DNA of 64,000 nucleotides from Caecitellus pseudoparvulus (lineage: Eukaryota; Bigyra: Bicosoecida): the NCBI GenBank assembly GCA_965644315.1, contig CBFFRQ010000031.1, positions 744,001-808,000 of the forward strand. The letters are read 5' to 3'. Below are positions 1 to 10,800 of the stretch, piece after piece. Positions within the stretch are counted from its first letter, which is position 1. Each line of letters starts with the position of its first letter. A model generated the notes under the pieces. The model made no database searches and was not told the DNA's origin. It was given only the letters and a program-made list of their open reading frames with translations. The translations under genes were made by a program, and so were the position numbers.

Positions 1-2
1 GT

Positions 3-1304
3 GACAGGTTCACACTGTGCTGCAGCATCAATCTTGCGGCGCGTGAGCCATATGACACAGAGAGTTTCTGTGAATGGTTGCTCGGGTCGATCGCGAGAAA
101 GCTCTCAAAGTTGGAAGAGTATGAGCCTGTCACGAAGGTGCTGGGGCTGCTGGCCAGCTCTGCACATGAAACGGTAAATGTGCAGCATCTTCTGGTCACG
201 GTGTCCGCAGAGGGCGGCGCCGGCAGTGCAGCCTCCACCGAGCTGTCGCGTCGGATATGCGCAACTCTGACTGGTGCTGACACGACGGATCGCTTGGACC
301 TGGCCACCGCCGTACTGAGAGAAGCCAACATCGCCGTCATTGTGTTCATTGACGAAGCCGACTGTCTGTTCCAGGGCAGGCATTTCACACAGGAATGTGC
401 AGGCCTGTGGTGCTCGCAGCTGAGGCGGCTGCTGTCGTTGAAGTACCCTGCTGTTGGCGTGGTCTTGTGCACAGCCTTCCAGCGGGCCAGCCAACTGTTC
501 GTTTACGATGGAGATCCTCATGACTTCCCGCCCCGCTTCACACATCATGCGCTGCGAAAGGACTGGAATGAGGCCTTGATCGAGCACGTTCCTCTGGGGG
601 GGCCTGCCTGGAGCCGCACATCCCTCATGGCCTTCCTCCTTACATACATGTGCAGGATAATGGACCGCTCATTCTCCCTCTTCCAGCGCCACCTTGACCA
701 GCAGCCGTCAGAGGATGCGCTTTGGGTGGCGAGGGATCTCGATGCGTTGTGCCTGCAGGGCTGGAAGGGGGATGCTGATGCAAGCCCTGAACAGAAGCTG
801 GACGCTTTCCTGGTGCACATCATGGAGCAGTATGGTCACACCCCCCAAGACCTCGCCCGCTCGGCGCGCAAGCTTCTTCGCGCATGCTGGTCGCCATGGG
901 CATGGCCAGTTTCATTTCTGGGGAGTTGGGAGGCAGTTGCCGGTCCGTATCCCCTCATGCACAAACTGGTAATGGGCACCTTCCTGAGTACCGTGTCACC
1001 TGACCAGCAAGGGCGGTTGGCAAAGGACACAATGCTCACCTTCCACTCCGGGCAGCATACGCTGCCAAGAGAACTGCTGGAGCAGTTCTTGGCCGTGAAC
1101 ATCGCCTGCCACACACCACAGCTTGCATACGCACGTGATGACAGCATCCTTCATCAGGCTCCTGCGCTCACTGCAGTTGAGTGCGTGGACGATGCCATGG
1201 ATGATGGGCTGCTCACACTCCACGACAGTGGTCTGGGCCTTCGCAGCCTGCGAGTGTACCGCTGCTACACGAGTGACTTATTGCACCCTGTTATTGTGAT
1301 GTGA
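3..1304 (+). CDS. P-loop ATPase family protein, copy A (5' end outside window)
   Basis: The reading frame is open from base 3, so the gene begins before the window; about 433 C-terminal residues are visible. It is a close paralogue of the gene at 35938-37602. The match starts just after that copy's Walker A loop and runs to the stop. A Walker B-like strand ending in FIDEAD lies near 341-362, followed by a sensor-like hydrophobic strand (VGVVLCTAF). In the core around 250-400 most nucleotide differences from copy B are silent, which suggests selection on the protein. The C-terminal third is more diverged. Similarity continues about 40 bp past the stop. The family looks AAA+/STAND-like, but no partner domain reveals a function. 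Trypanosome RHS or Crinkler-type P-loop proteins are a possible comparison, unproven. Confidence 0.75.
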   Translation, partial: DRFTLCCSINLAAREPYDTESFCEWLLGSIARKLSKLEEYEPVTKVLGLLASSAHETVNVQHLLVTVSAEGGAGSAASTELSRRICATLTGADTTDRLDLATAVLREANIAVIVFIDEADCLFQGRHFTQECAGLWCSQLRRLLSLKYPAVGVVLCTAFQRASQLFVYDGDPHDFPPRFTHHALRKDWNEALIEHVPLGGPAWSRTSLMAFLLTYMCRIMDRSFSLFQRHLDQQPSEDALWVARDLDALCLQGWKGDADASPEQKLDAFLVHIMEQYGHTPQDLARSARKLLRACWSPWAWPVSFLGSWEAVAGPYPLMHKLVMGTFLSTVSPDQQGRLAKDTMLTFHSGQHTLPRELLEQFLAVNIACHTPQLAYARDDSILHQAPALTAVECVDDAMDDGLLTLHDSGLGLRSLRVYRCYTSDLLHPVIVM

Positions 1305-1343
1305 TTGCAATCGACAGGAAGCAAGGCTGAGTTGCCCATGGCC
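1305..1343 (+). repeat. 3' flank shared by the two ATPase copies (copy A side)
   Basis: The bases directly after the copy A stop match the bases after the copy B stop on the minus strand (35899-35937). This includes a 23-nt identical stretch at 1321-1343. The homology unit therefore includes non-coding 3' sequence and is not limited to the ORF. The following bases to about 1580 hold no gene I can support. Confidence 0.75.
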
Positions 1344-1584
1344 AGTGTCTTTGCCGAGATCCAGAGACACGAGGCAACGCAGCAGCTCTAGCAGATTGCG
1401 CACTCTGATCGACATAAAATGCGCAGCCCGCCCCAATTCGTAGGCGGTGTGGGAAGGCGTACAGGAAGAATGCACTTCTGAGCTCTCTCGCGGATGGTTG
1501 AAGCCTTTCGTTCACAAAACAAAACCCCCCTCTTCAGCACAACCTTCCTCTGGATTTGGCTTGAGGTGTTTGTGATTGGTCGCC

Positions 1585-4500
1585 ATGGAGGCGGCTCTTA
1601 TGGCCAGCCTGGGCCGCACGACAGCTGCTGTCTTGCCCTTGCCAGCAGCCGTGTCTGGTGGAAAGAGTGCGCCACTGAAGCTGGATGCGGGACAAGCACG
1701 GCACACCTTTCACGACGACCCAGTGTGGGAGTTTATTGAGGAGATCTTTGGGGAAGTCCCCACTTTCTTGCCTGTCACTGAGGTCTTGATTTTCACCCAC
1801 CCGCTCTTGACCAATGAGTGAGTGCCACGTCGCTGCGACGGCAGTGGCGCTTCCCATTGTCTGCAGCTCAACACGCACCCTCTGCTTCACCGAACTTGCT
1901 TGGGACGAACCCTGCCTATTTTTGCGTGTAGGTTTACTCTGCAAGACTTGTACTCCATCATTTTGTCGGCAGCAGCAAGCGCAGATGAGTAGCGCCTTTG
2001 CCTGGTCGCGGCGACTTGTGCCTGCACGATGCTGCCCTCGCTTGTTCTGCTCACGGCAGTACATTGCGCAGGACCCGTTGGCACCTGCACCATCTCCCCA
2101 AGAAGTTGCTCAGCGTATCCTTCACTCCTTGGCCGACCGCTCTGCACTGGCATCGGTGCCGCGTGACAAGCCTCACGCTGCAGCAGCTGTCGCTCAGAGA
2201 ACTGTGCAGACAGCACTTGCGCAGGTGACTCTGCCAACAGTCATCTCCACACAACAGCTTCCTGATCTGTTTGATCGCTGCGCAGTGCGGCGCCACCGTG
2301 GCAGCGATGCAGCGCTGGTGTACTTGCTGCGCGACGTCCACGAGCTGTGCATTCCGCTATTCGAGGAGTACAGGTCGCACCAGGCCTCTCTGCGCTTGGC
2401 GGCCACAGCTTCAGCGTTGACTCTGCGCGGGAGTGCTTCCTCTGCGAGCTCCTTCCGTGGCACACGAGCTGGCGGGCACCCTGCGCCGCATGACAGTGCA
2501 GCCCAACGCAGCGGCTCAGGACCGCTAAATACCCAGGACGCACACTCCTCCGAGTCAGACACTGACTCAGATGCAGAGGAGCACATGTATGACGATGGTA
2601 CGACAGACTTGTCTGCGTTCAAGACTGCCCTTGCCAAGGCAGCTGCGGCTGCGGATGCTGGCATGCCGTTCGGAGTGTCTGCCCTTGCGGAGGCAGTGCG
2701 CCGAGAGCACAAGGCCACACCTGTGGCTGTCACCGTCCAGAGGCGATTCCAAGCTGAAGCAGATGCTGTGGAGGCTGCGAAGGCTGAAGCTGCGCTGCGA
2801 GAAGGCCGCTTCCGCCGTCGTGGAGCCCGCGATGTGAGCCCGGGCGTGGACCTCCGCAAGGCAGCCTCCACGAGGGTGGCACCGGCGACAGGAGGTGCAG
2901 CAAGCCCATCTGGCAACACAGCAAAGTCAGGCTCTGTGACTGGAGACGCTTCAGTGGAGGAAGGCGTAAATGTGTTCGTGGACTCCGAAGATGACGAAGC
3001 AGACAGTGACGACAGGGCGCTGCCGGGCCTGTACCAACGCCTCTTCTCTCGCACAGTGCTTGGTGCGCTGCTGGACCGGCACACCCACATGCAAGACGTC
3101 TTTGATTCCTATGCGGACATCAAGCTGGAGAGTGGACAGCGTGCCATGTCTTGGATTGGGCTGCAGGCATTCGCTGTGGCCACAACCATTCTTCCGGGAG
3201 TGGTGGAGGAAGCCACTCTGGTGATGCTGCACGCGCAGACGTGCAAACCGCCCCAGGTGCACTTCGAAGGCTACAAGCAAGCGCTTGATCGAGAGGCAGA
3301 GGAGGCCGCTGCCAGGCAAGCAGCCGCCAAGGCAGCTGGGAACTTCACCAGGGGCTTCACTGCGATGCCGCAGCATGGTGCTCTGCACAGCCAGCAGGGG
3401 CGCCAAGGCTCAGACAGTGCCTCCACTCTGTCTGCAAGCGCCAAGCGAGCCAGCCCGTTAGAGGTTGCGAGGTCTTTGGACCCGACTGACCTGCCGCCTC
3501 TGTCCCTGCCGCAGTTTCAGGAGCTGCTCACGCGCCTGGCTGACTTGCTGCACGTGGAAGTACTGCAAGCCCACATGACGGCCAAGCAAGTTGCTGTGTA
3601 CCAGCGCTTGCGGCGGCTGCACTCCATTCATACACCCAGTTTCGTGCACCAGGCTTTGGCAGCCAGCGACGTTGCAGCGGCAGCTGAGCGTGAGGCGGCC
3701 CGCAAGCGCTCCAGCGCGCAGTACGGTCGAGCAGCATTTGGCGGGGGGGGAGGGCGGGATGCAAGTCGGGACGGCAGCTTGCCTGCAAAGCCTGAACCGC
3801 TGAAGGTGCCGACGGAGGGGCTGAGCACTCGCACACCGCTGTCTGACAAGGTAAACCTGCTCCTGGATTTCCTGGGCTTTGTCGGGTTTGACGTTCCCCT
3901 GGACACGTTCAAGACTGCTGGCGTGACAGGGTCAGACGCGCTGTCCGTTGTGGCCGACAAGTTGAAGCCATCACTGGGGCCGATTGCCGACGCAAGACCC
4001 AGCAGCCCCGCTGTCCTGGCTTCGGAGGATGAAGACGCGGTGACGCAGCAGGCGGGCATGGGAGCTCTGGTGCGGGCTGACCTCACATCTGGCTCTGGCG
4101 CACGGAGGCCGTTGACGGCTGCCTCCGCCACCACGACTGTGCTGTCAGATGCAGCGACAGCCATGCGCCTTGTGGCCCTTGCCGCTGACTTTGCTGTTGC
4201 GGAGGTGACAGCGGCGCGCCCAGGCTCAGCACGCAAGCGCGCTGGAGGGGACAAGAACATCTTCCAGAGCATCGGCATCAGCGCAGGGCCAGCTCCGCTG
4301 AAGGAGGTGGTGCCTCCGCCCAAGCGCCGCGTGAAGAAGAAGCCGGGTGCGCAGGGAGCCAGTCGAAGTGGCTCAAAGTCCACCACCTCTGCGGCACGAC
4401 CCGAAGACGAAGATGACCGCCTTGACAACTTGGTGTGGGAGCCCGAGGAGGAAGCGCTGAGGACTGAGTACAGGAGAGACAGGCAGCGCTTGCTGGCTCA

Positions 4501-7500
4501 GTACACAGATGACGAAGTCACTGAAGCATTTGGCCAGCACAAGGCAAAGAAAGCGCCAAAGAAGAAGGCCAAGCCTGTGGCGGGGGGGAAGCGTAAGCCG
4601 GTGAAGCTAAAGAAACTCAAGTTCTTGGAAACTGGCGCGCTCCGGGACAGGTACGGTGCCCTGCTGCCTCGAAAGGCCTCAGACCTCCCAAAAGCTGCTG
4701 TCTTGCACTTTGTTGCCACCGCTGCTGGCTTGCCTGGCAGCAGCGCGGGGCACGATGCTGCTGACGACAATTCCAGGGCAGCGACCAAGGCGAGGAAAGA
4801 CCGCGCTCGCAGGTACGGCGCTGCGATGGCCGCATACAAGAAGGAAATGAAGGCATACCTGGAGGCAAAAGAGGTTGTGGACGAGGAGAATGCCAAGATT
4901 CGCAAACGGTTCAAGTTCAAGCCGGAGTCCATGCCGCCCCTCATGCCCGAACCCCCTCGCCCGAGCACTCCTGAGCGACCACCAACGCCACCACCTCCAG
5001 AGCATCAACTGCCCTCCTTCTACACCACGCTGGCTCCGCCCACTCGAGCAACAGATGCCATTCGGGGGGATGGCCCTGTCGGGGGCTTGATCGGCTCCCT
5101 GGCTGCCGGACCTTCCACGGCGGGCACAGACGACAAGTGGAACCCCAAGTCAGCTTCCCTTGGCACAGTACTGGCTGAGCAAAAGGCAGCCTTGGAGGCC
5201 TTGCACTCGAACGCCGTGGGTAAACGGCGCACAGCCAAGGTCAAGCGAGAGATCGCGGCGCTTAAGGAGCTCATCAAAGGCATCAAGGCAGGCACAGCCG
5301 AGGCGCCTGTGGGGCCAAATGGCAAGCCTATTGACTTGCCTAGCAACCCAAACTCCCTCTTGAAGCCCAAAGCTGACCCCGCAGCCACAGCAGGTGGTGC
5401 GGGGGCGGGGCAGGGCACGGGGGAGACTGCCGCCAAAGGCAAGTCATCTGCGAAGCCGGCACCCCCCTCAACTCCAGCGAACATCGTCGCATCAGTGGCT
5501 GCGCTCGCACCAGGAGCTGGCGTGGCCAGGTACCGCCCGACTTTTGATGCACGACATGTGCAGGTCGCCAGCAGCACTTCTGAAAGTGCCAAGAAGCTGC
5601 ACCCCGTACACAAGCGTGCGTTTGGCGGCCACTTGGCAGCCCACGTGGACCAGCGGGCATGGGTCGGGGTTGGGCGACCCAGCACAGCTCCAGGGAGCAG
5701 TGCGGCCTTTCCGCCATTGGGTGCGACATCAGGCACTGTCGCAGGCACCGGCAGCGGGTCGGGACCAGCCCCGAGGCTGTTCGTGTCAAACCGGCCTGGC
5801 AGCCTGGCATCTCCCATCAGGGGCGGCACAGCGTCCGGCACCGCCCGCACGCCCCAGTCGCCGTGGCATGGCCAGCAACATGGCACGGCAAGGAGCACTC
5901 GCGGAGCTACCCCCCTCTTGACTGCAAGGAGGGTGGTCCAGCAGGAGAGCAAGAGGGGTGCGGGCCAGTCCGCGCCATCCATTGCTGTGCACTCCCTGGC
6001 CGACCTCGTCGTGCAGCGCCTGACGCAGGCTTCTTCAGACGACGCAGCTCCCAAGCGTGGAAGCTCTGACCCCATCTTGGCGGCCACCCAGCGCCTTGGA
6101 GATCAACTTGCTGGTCTGCGCTCAGAGTTGGCAGCGCTGGACGTGGGGGACAGCACAGCAGCTGCTGGGTCGCTCGTGACAGACATCCTGTCGGCTTCCA
6201 TGGGAAGCGGCGTGCCGCAGCCTGGTGTGGGCTCAGGGGGCAGCATGTCTGGGTCTGCCGCTGTAGCTGCTTTGGACGCACGCTTCCACCCACCCCAGCA
6301 CTCCCTCGCCCCCCGCGTGCGAGCTGCCTACCAGGCAGTCGGCATGAGTCCGCTTGTGGGCGGTGGGGGGGGTGACGACTCTGCACGTTCTGGGGCGAAC
6401 CCACGGTTGGTGAAGCTGGCCCAGCCGTCAGGGGTGCTTGACTTGGCCCAAGGCATCGTGACCACGCTGCAGGAAGGAGAGGAGTCGGAGGCCGTCGGCG
6501 GCGGGCCCGAGCCTTCGCCGGCGTACTTCAAGGTTCCGACGGGCACCGCCGCCGCAGCAGCAGCCATCTCATCCGAGCGAGTGGTCAAGACAGGCGTAGT
6601 TGACACGGTGTCCAGCCTTGGTCTCCCGCCCGCTGCCCGGCAGGCTGCCTTGTTGAAGGTCACCGCTGTGAAGAAGACTGGCAAGAAGCGGGCAGTGGTG
6701 AAGCCCGGTGGGGATGGCTATAAACGCCTGCTCCCTCGCACCTTCCCTGGCCAAGACTACCAAATCCCACAAGATCCCACGCTTGGAAGCACTCCGGTGA
6801 GAGATGCAGGGTCGGCTGGCAGTGCGCTGTGTGGGCTGTCGTCCCTGTCAGTCATCTCCGCGCCTTCCCAGCTGGTCACACCTACTGCACGAGTGCTGCG
6901 TGCCCAGGAGGCAGCTGCTGCGAGGCAGCCGGGGGCAGTGCCAACTGTCCTACCGGTGCCATCTGTGCCCCTGCCACCCGACCTCGCCCCCCAACTGCTC
7001 CGGGAAGTGGAGGAGTTCCATGAGGCTCAGGGCGGAGCTCCGCGCCCCCCTCAGCAGGCAGTCATCGACTTTGCTGCAGCTGAGCAGTACCATGACAGCG
7101 GCCGCTTCCAAGATGCTGTGGAAGCTTACAAACGCGCCATGCACGCGTGGATCAACTCCAGGGAGCTCAAGCTGCAGCAGCTGTCTGTGGGTGCCAGTAC
7201 TAGTGCGGCGTGGGAGACACCGGCTGCAGTCGCTGCACTTCTGCATGCCCGCATAGGCAATGTGTACTTGAGCGCAGGGAACGCAAGCGACGCGCTGCGC
7301 TACCTGCTCATTGCCAATGACACAGCCCGGTCACTTGATCCGCAGCATCCCATCGTCCCTCTCGTGCACGCGCGGCTTGGAGAGGCCCTCGTGGCTATCG
7401 GCAAGGTCAAGCTTGCTGCACAATGCTACGCCAGCGCAGTCAGCAGCCGCACGAGCTCCCTGGGGCCAGGCCACCGAAGCACGCTCACGGTCAAGGCTAA

Positions 7501-7831
7501 CTTGGCATGCGTCTTGCTGCTTGGTGGGCAAGTTTCAGACGGTGTGACTCTCCTGCGCATGTGCGTGGAGGATCTCCGGAGTGCGCTGGGCGCCGAGCAC
7601 CCCCGCGTCACCACCATGCTGCGCAACTTGGAAAAGGCCCAGCGCCACGCAGGGGCCCTGTCCCAGAGCTACGCAGGGCTGGGGCGCCGGCCCACGACAC
7701 TCGGTTTGAGACCTGCGGAGGAGCTTGGCCACCTGCTCACGGATGCCAAATGGAAAGCGGACCAGCGGCCGCCTGCAGTGGACCCTTTCAAGCGTGTGAA
7801 AGGCAAGCGGGGCAAGAAACGACGAAAGTGA
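1585..7831 (+). CDS. very large low-complexity protein with C-terminal TPR repeats
   Basis: One open frame of about 2000 codons runs to the stop at 7829-7831. It is rich in Ala, Ser, Gly and Pro with Lys-rich stretches, and ends in a basic GKRGKKRRK tail. The only recognisable fold is at 7060-7650: four or so helical pairs in the style of kinesin-light-chain TPRs (for example HARIGNVYLSAGNASDALRY, then HARLGEALVAIGKVKLAAQC). TPRs of this kind usually bind peptides or cargo adaptors. The 5' end is uncertain. A good first exon starts at ATG 1585 and ends at a GTGAGT donor (1818). It joins in frame either to an acceptor at 1866 or, less cleanly, through a small exon at 1932-1988. No family assignment. 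Its stop lies 54 bp from that of the convergent neighbour. Confidence 0.7.
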
Positions 7832-7833
7832 AG

Positions 7834-7843
7834 CAATGCATTG
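7834..7843. promoter_or_regulatory. palindrome in convergent 3' spacer, possible 3'-end signal
   Basis: A 10-nt perfect palindrome containing AATGCAT begins three bases after the stop of the TPR protein gene, inside the 54-bp spacer between two convergent stops. The same 7-mer recurs next to convergent stops at 30428 and 56365. A role in 3'-end formation on either strand is inference. Confidence 0.3.
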
Positions 7844-7885
7844 GCTTGACATTCATGCCTCATCGATTCAGCACCCGGCGGGCAG

Positions 7886-10800
7886 TCAGGCAGTGTCTTC
7901 AAAGGCATCCTTGCCGTACGTGTCGTCACCCAAGGTGCCCCCAAGCTGGCCCGGGCTCGGGCCTCGCGCTGGCCGCACTGCGTCCTCAGCGCTGCGTTGC
8001 TGCGCTTGCTCCACGACAGGGTGCTGTTCATCGACAGCTAGACGCGCGCTGCCTTCTTGCCCTGCCTTGACTGCGCTAGCGCCTGCGGGGGGAGGGGCCT
8101 CCTCCGATTGCACCCCCATTTCCTCCCTAGATTCTTCAGACGGGGAGGCTGCCTGGTCTCCACCAGGTACGGAGCTTGTGGATGACGGCTCAGCCGGCGC
8201 CTTCGAAGCCGGATGCACTGCAGGGCCTTCACCCTGGCTCTGCACTGGCTCCAAGTCGGACGCTGCAGGCGGACCCTGTGGCGGCTTCGTGTTCCGCCTC
8301 CGAGCCACGTGAATGCCCGCCTTTCCGCCTTTCGCAGTAGCGTATGGGTCGCCTGGGTACCTCGGAGCGGGGTAAGCGGATGAGTAGACAGTGCCAAGCA
8401 CTGCGTACCTCTCCTTGCGTGAGATCATCACTGCGCGGCTGCCTGCCAGCTCCCCCATGCCCTTCGCATTTACCTTGCCGTTCACTCCATCCATGCCCCG
8501 CAACGCAGAACTGTCCAGGTCCAAAGGCAAGGCCTCATCATGGGTGGAGCTCTGCTCGCCTCTGGCCTTGGATCTGGACAGAAGCGCGCGGGAATTCCGC
8601 GCATTCCCGTTGAACAGCGCAGCAGCTCCTGCAGTTGTCAGTGGACCACTGCTCGCTCGAAGCTCAGCCATACTGCGCACTCCTCCCAAAAGCGCCTTGG
8701 AGGCATACTTGTCAGGTTTACTCCTACTGTAGTCATCGTACACCCGTCGCCTGTACGCCTCTGTGTCCCTCTCTTGCGCACTCAAACTGCCGTCCGAGTC
8801 CTGTGCAGACTGCCACAGCTGAGCTGCTGTGCGGGAGGTCAGCGCGGCAGCTGCCTCCTCATCAGCTGCCTGCTTGGAGCGGGCTTCACCGTACAAGCGG
8901 TCAAATACTGTCTTTTTCTTCTTCTTTCCTTTCTTCCGCCGGCGCTTTTTGGTGCTTCGCGCACTCTCGTGAGTCGCACCGTCAGCCTCCGAGCCGGGCG
9001 CACGTGCACCGGGCACAGCAGCTGCCTCACCCGCTTCCTCCTGGCCGCCAGCAGGGCTCTCCGCTGATGCGACGGCAGCATGTGGACGGGGCCGACGCCC
9101 TTCACGGGCACTTTGGGTCCGGCGTGCACCCTTACTTTGCAGTCCGGCGCGCACTTCGAGTGGAGTAAGCAGGGGATCGGCGCCATAAACAAATACCTCG
9201 CCGGGAGTTGCTTCAAAGTGCCCCGATCCAAAGGTGTTCTGGCCTGGGGGGCGAGGGGGGGCAGGCAGCACCAGCGAGTACACCAGGGGCTCCACGTGCG
9301 GCGACTTGCTGCGGCGCTGGATGGCCCCTGCAACGTCATAGTTTCGTTCCGTGCGGACACGACTCGATGTCTCAGCGTCCAAGGAGAGCACAGATCCCAT
9401 CCCAAGCAGCCCCACACGGGAAGTCTGCAGCGCGCGAGCTCGCGTCAGGCTCAAGCGCGGCAGGACTGGTTGCTTATTTGCCTCGTCTTCTGCCGTGGGC
9501 AGCGGCGCCTGCCCCGCCTCCCCTGCCTCCGGGCCAGCTGCTGGTTGTGATTCAGCTTCGCCTCCTTCCGCAGCGGAAACCTGTGCAGCCTCGCCGCTTC
9601 CCGTGGGTGCGATTGATACCTTGGACTCAGTGTGCTGGCCTTCCTCCACACTGGCCACACTCGTCGTCGAAGCTGATGCCGGGAGCGGCGCTTTTGGTGC
9701 ATCTGAAGCGGGCCCCAGAGGAATGCCGCGTTCTGCAGCCAAGTCCTTGACAACCGACGCGTGCACGCCCACCCTGAATGGAGAGTACATGAGGGCACCT
9801 TGCCCGTGGCCACTGGACATCAACTCCCCCATCCGCTTAGAACGCGCGTACTCCTCACGAGCAAGCTGAATGCGCTGCAGTTCCAGTGCTGCTGCTTTGG
9901 TTTCGATGCTGGCCGCCACGTCGTCGTCCTGTCTTGCTCTTGCCTCTGCCACCAGGCGCTCTTGCTGCAGCGCTGCAGCACGTTGACGTGGAGACATCCT
10001 CCGAAGCTTGCGCCTGGTAGGCGCAGACAGTGGCACCACGGTGCCAGAGGCGGTGACAATTGTCTTGGCGACTGGCTTGCCTTTGGGTCGCCTGGGACGC
10101 TTGGAGCCAGCGTTGGTCGGCACAGTCCCCAGCCCTCCACTGCTGGGCTCCACCAAGTCTCCCGCGGGGGCAGCGTACACAGGTGAGATGAGGCTCAGGG
10201 CGCCGATGCCGTGGGTTGCTGTGCCTTGGCTGCCTTGTCCTGAGCGAGAAGCCCTGCTATCGGCTTGGGACTTCAACTGCCCTCGCCGGTACGGAGAAAT
10301 GAATGCCGCCTTGCTAGCGCCTCCACCTACAGACCTGGCTGAGCCTCTATGGTCACCAATGTGGTATCCTGCAGCCTTGAGCTGTGCCGCGTGCGAGGGG
10401 AGGATGGAGAGGGATGTCGCACTTTCACGCTGTGATGCCACCGCTCGCTGGGCTGCGAGGCGCTCCCGAGCTCGCCGAGCACGCAAACGCAGCACCGAGG
10501 TAACACCTGACAGGACTGCTTCTTTTGACGATGCCATGGGCAGGGAATCACTGCTTTGTCCGGCTTGGGTCGTAGGCGGCGCACGGGGGAGCCCAGACAC
10601 CGCGTCACAGCCTTGCTCCTGGGCCCACGGCCCCGATGCCCCTCGCGCCGCCACCGTGGCATGCATGAGCGCCCCCAGTGCATCTTGCGGCCCACTGCTA
10701 CGGTGCCGAATCTGGGGCGGGGCTCCTCGAGACTGCGGGCGCTTGGAAAGCCGTGAGCCGCTGCGAGACACACCCCTCTTCTGGCTCCGGCTAGCCTTCC

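Noticed and set aside
1932-1988. Small exon of the TPR protein gene (reads FTLQDLYSIILSAAASAD)
   Set aside because: It looks protein-like and has a good acceptor, but with a GT donor at 1989 and an AG acceptor before 2060 the phase does not fit. Left as an alternative to the acceptor at 1866.
5020-6087. 355-codon minus-strand ORF, and similarly 2194-3090 minus
   Set aside because: GC-rich codon bias leaves antisense frames open. No domain, and the opposite strand carries the long continuous frame.
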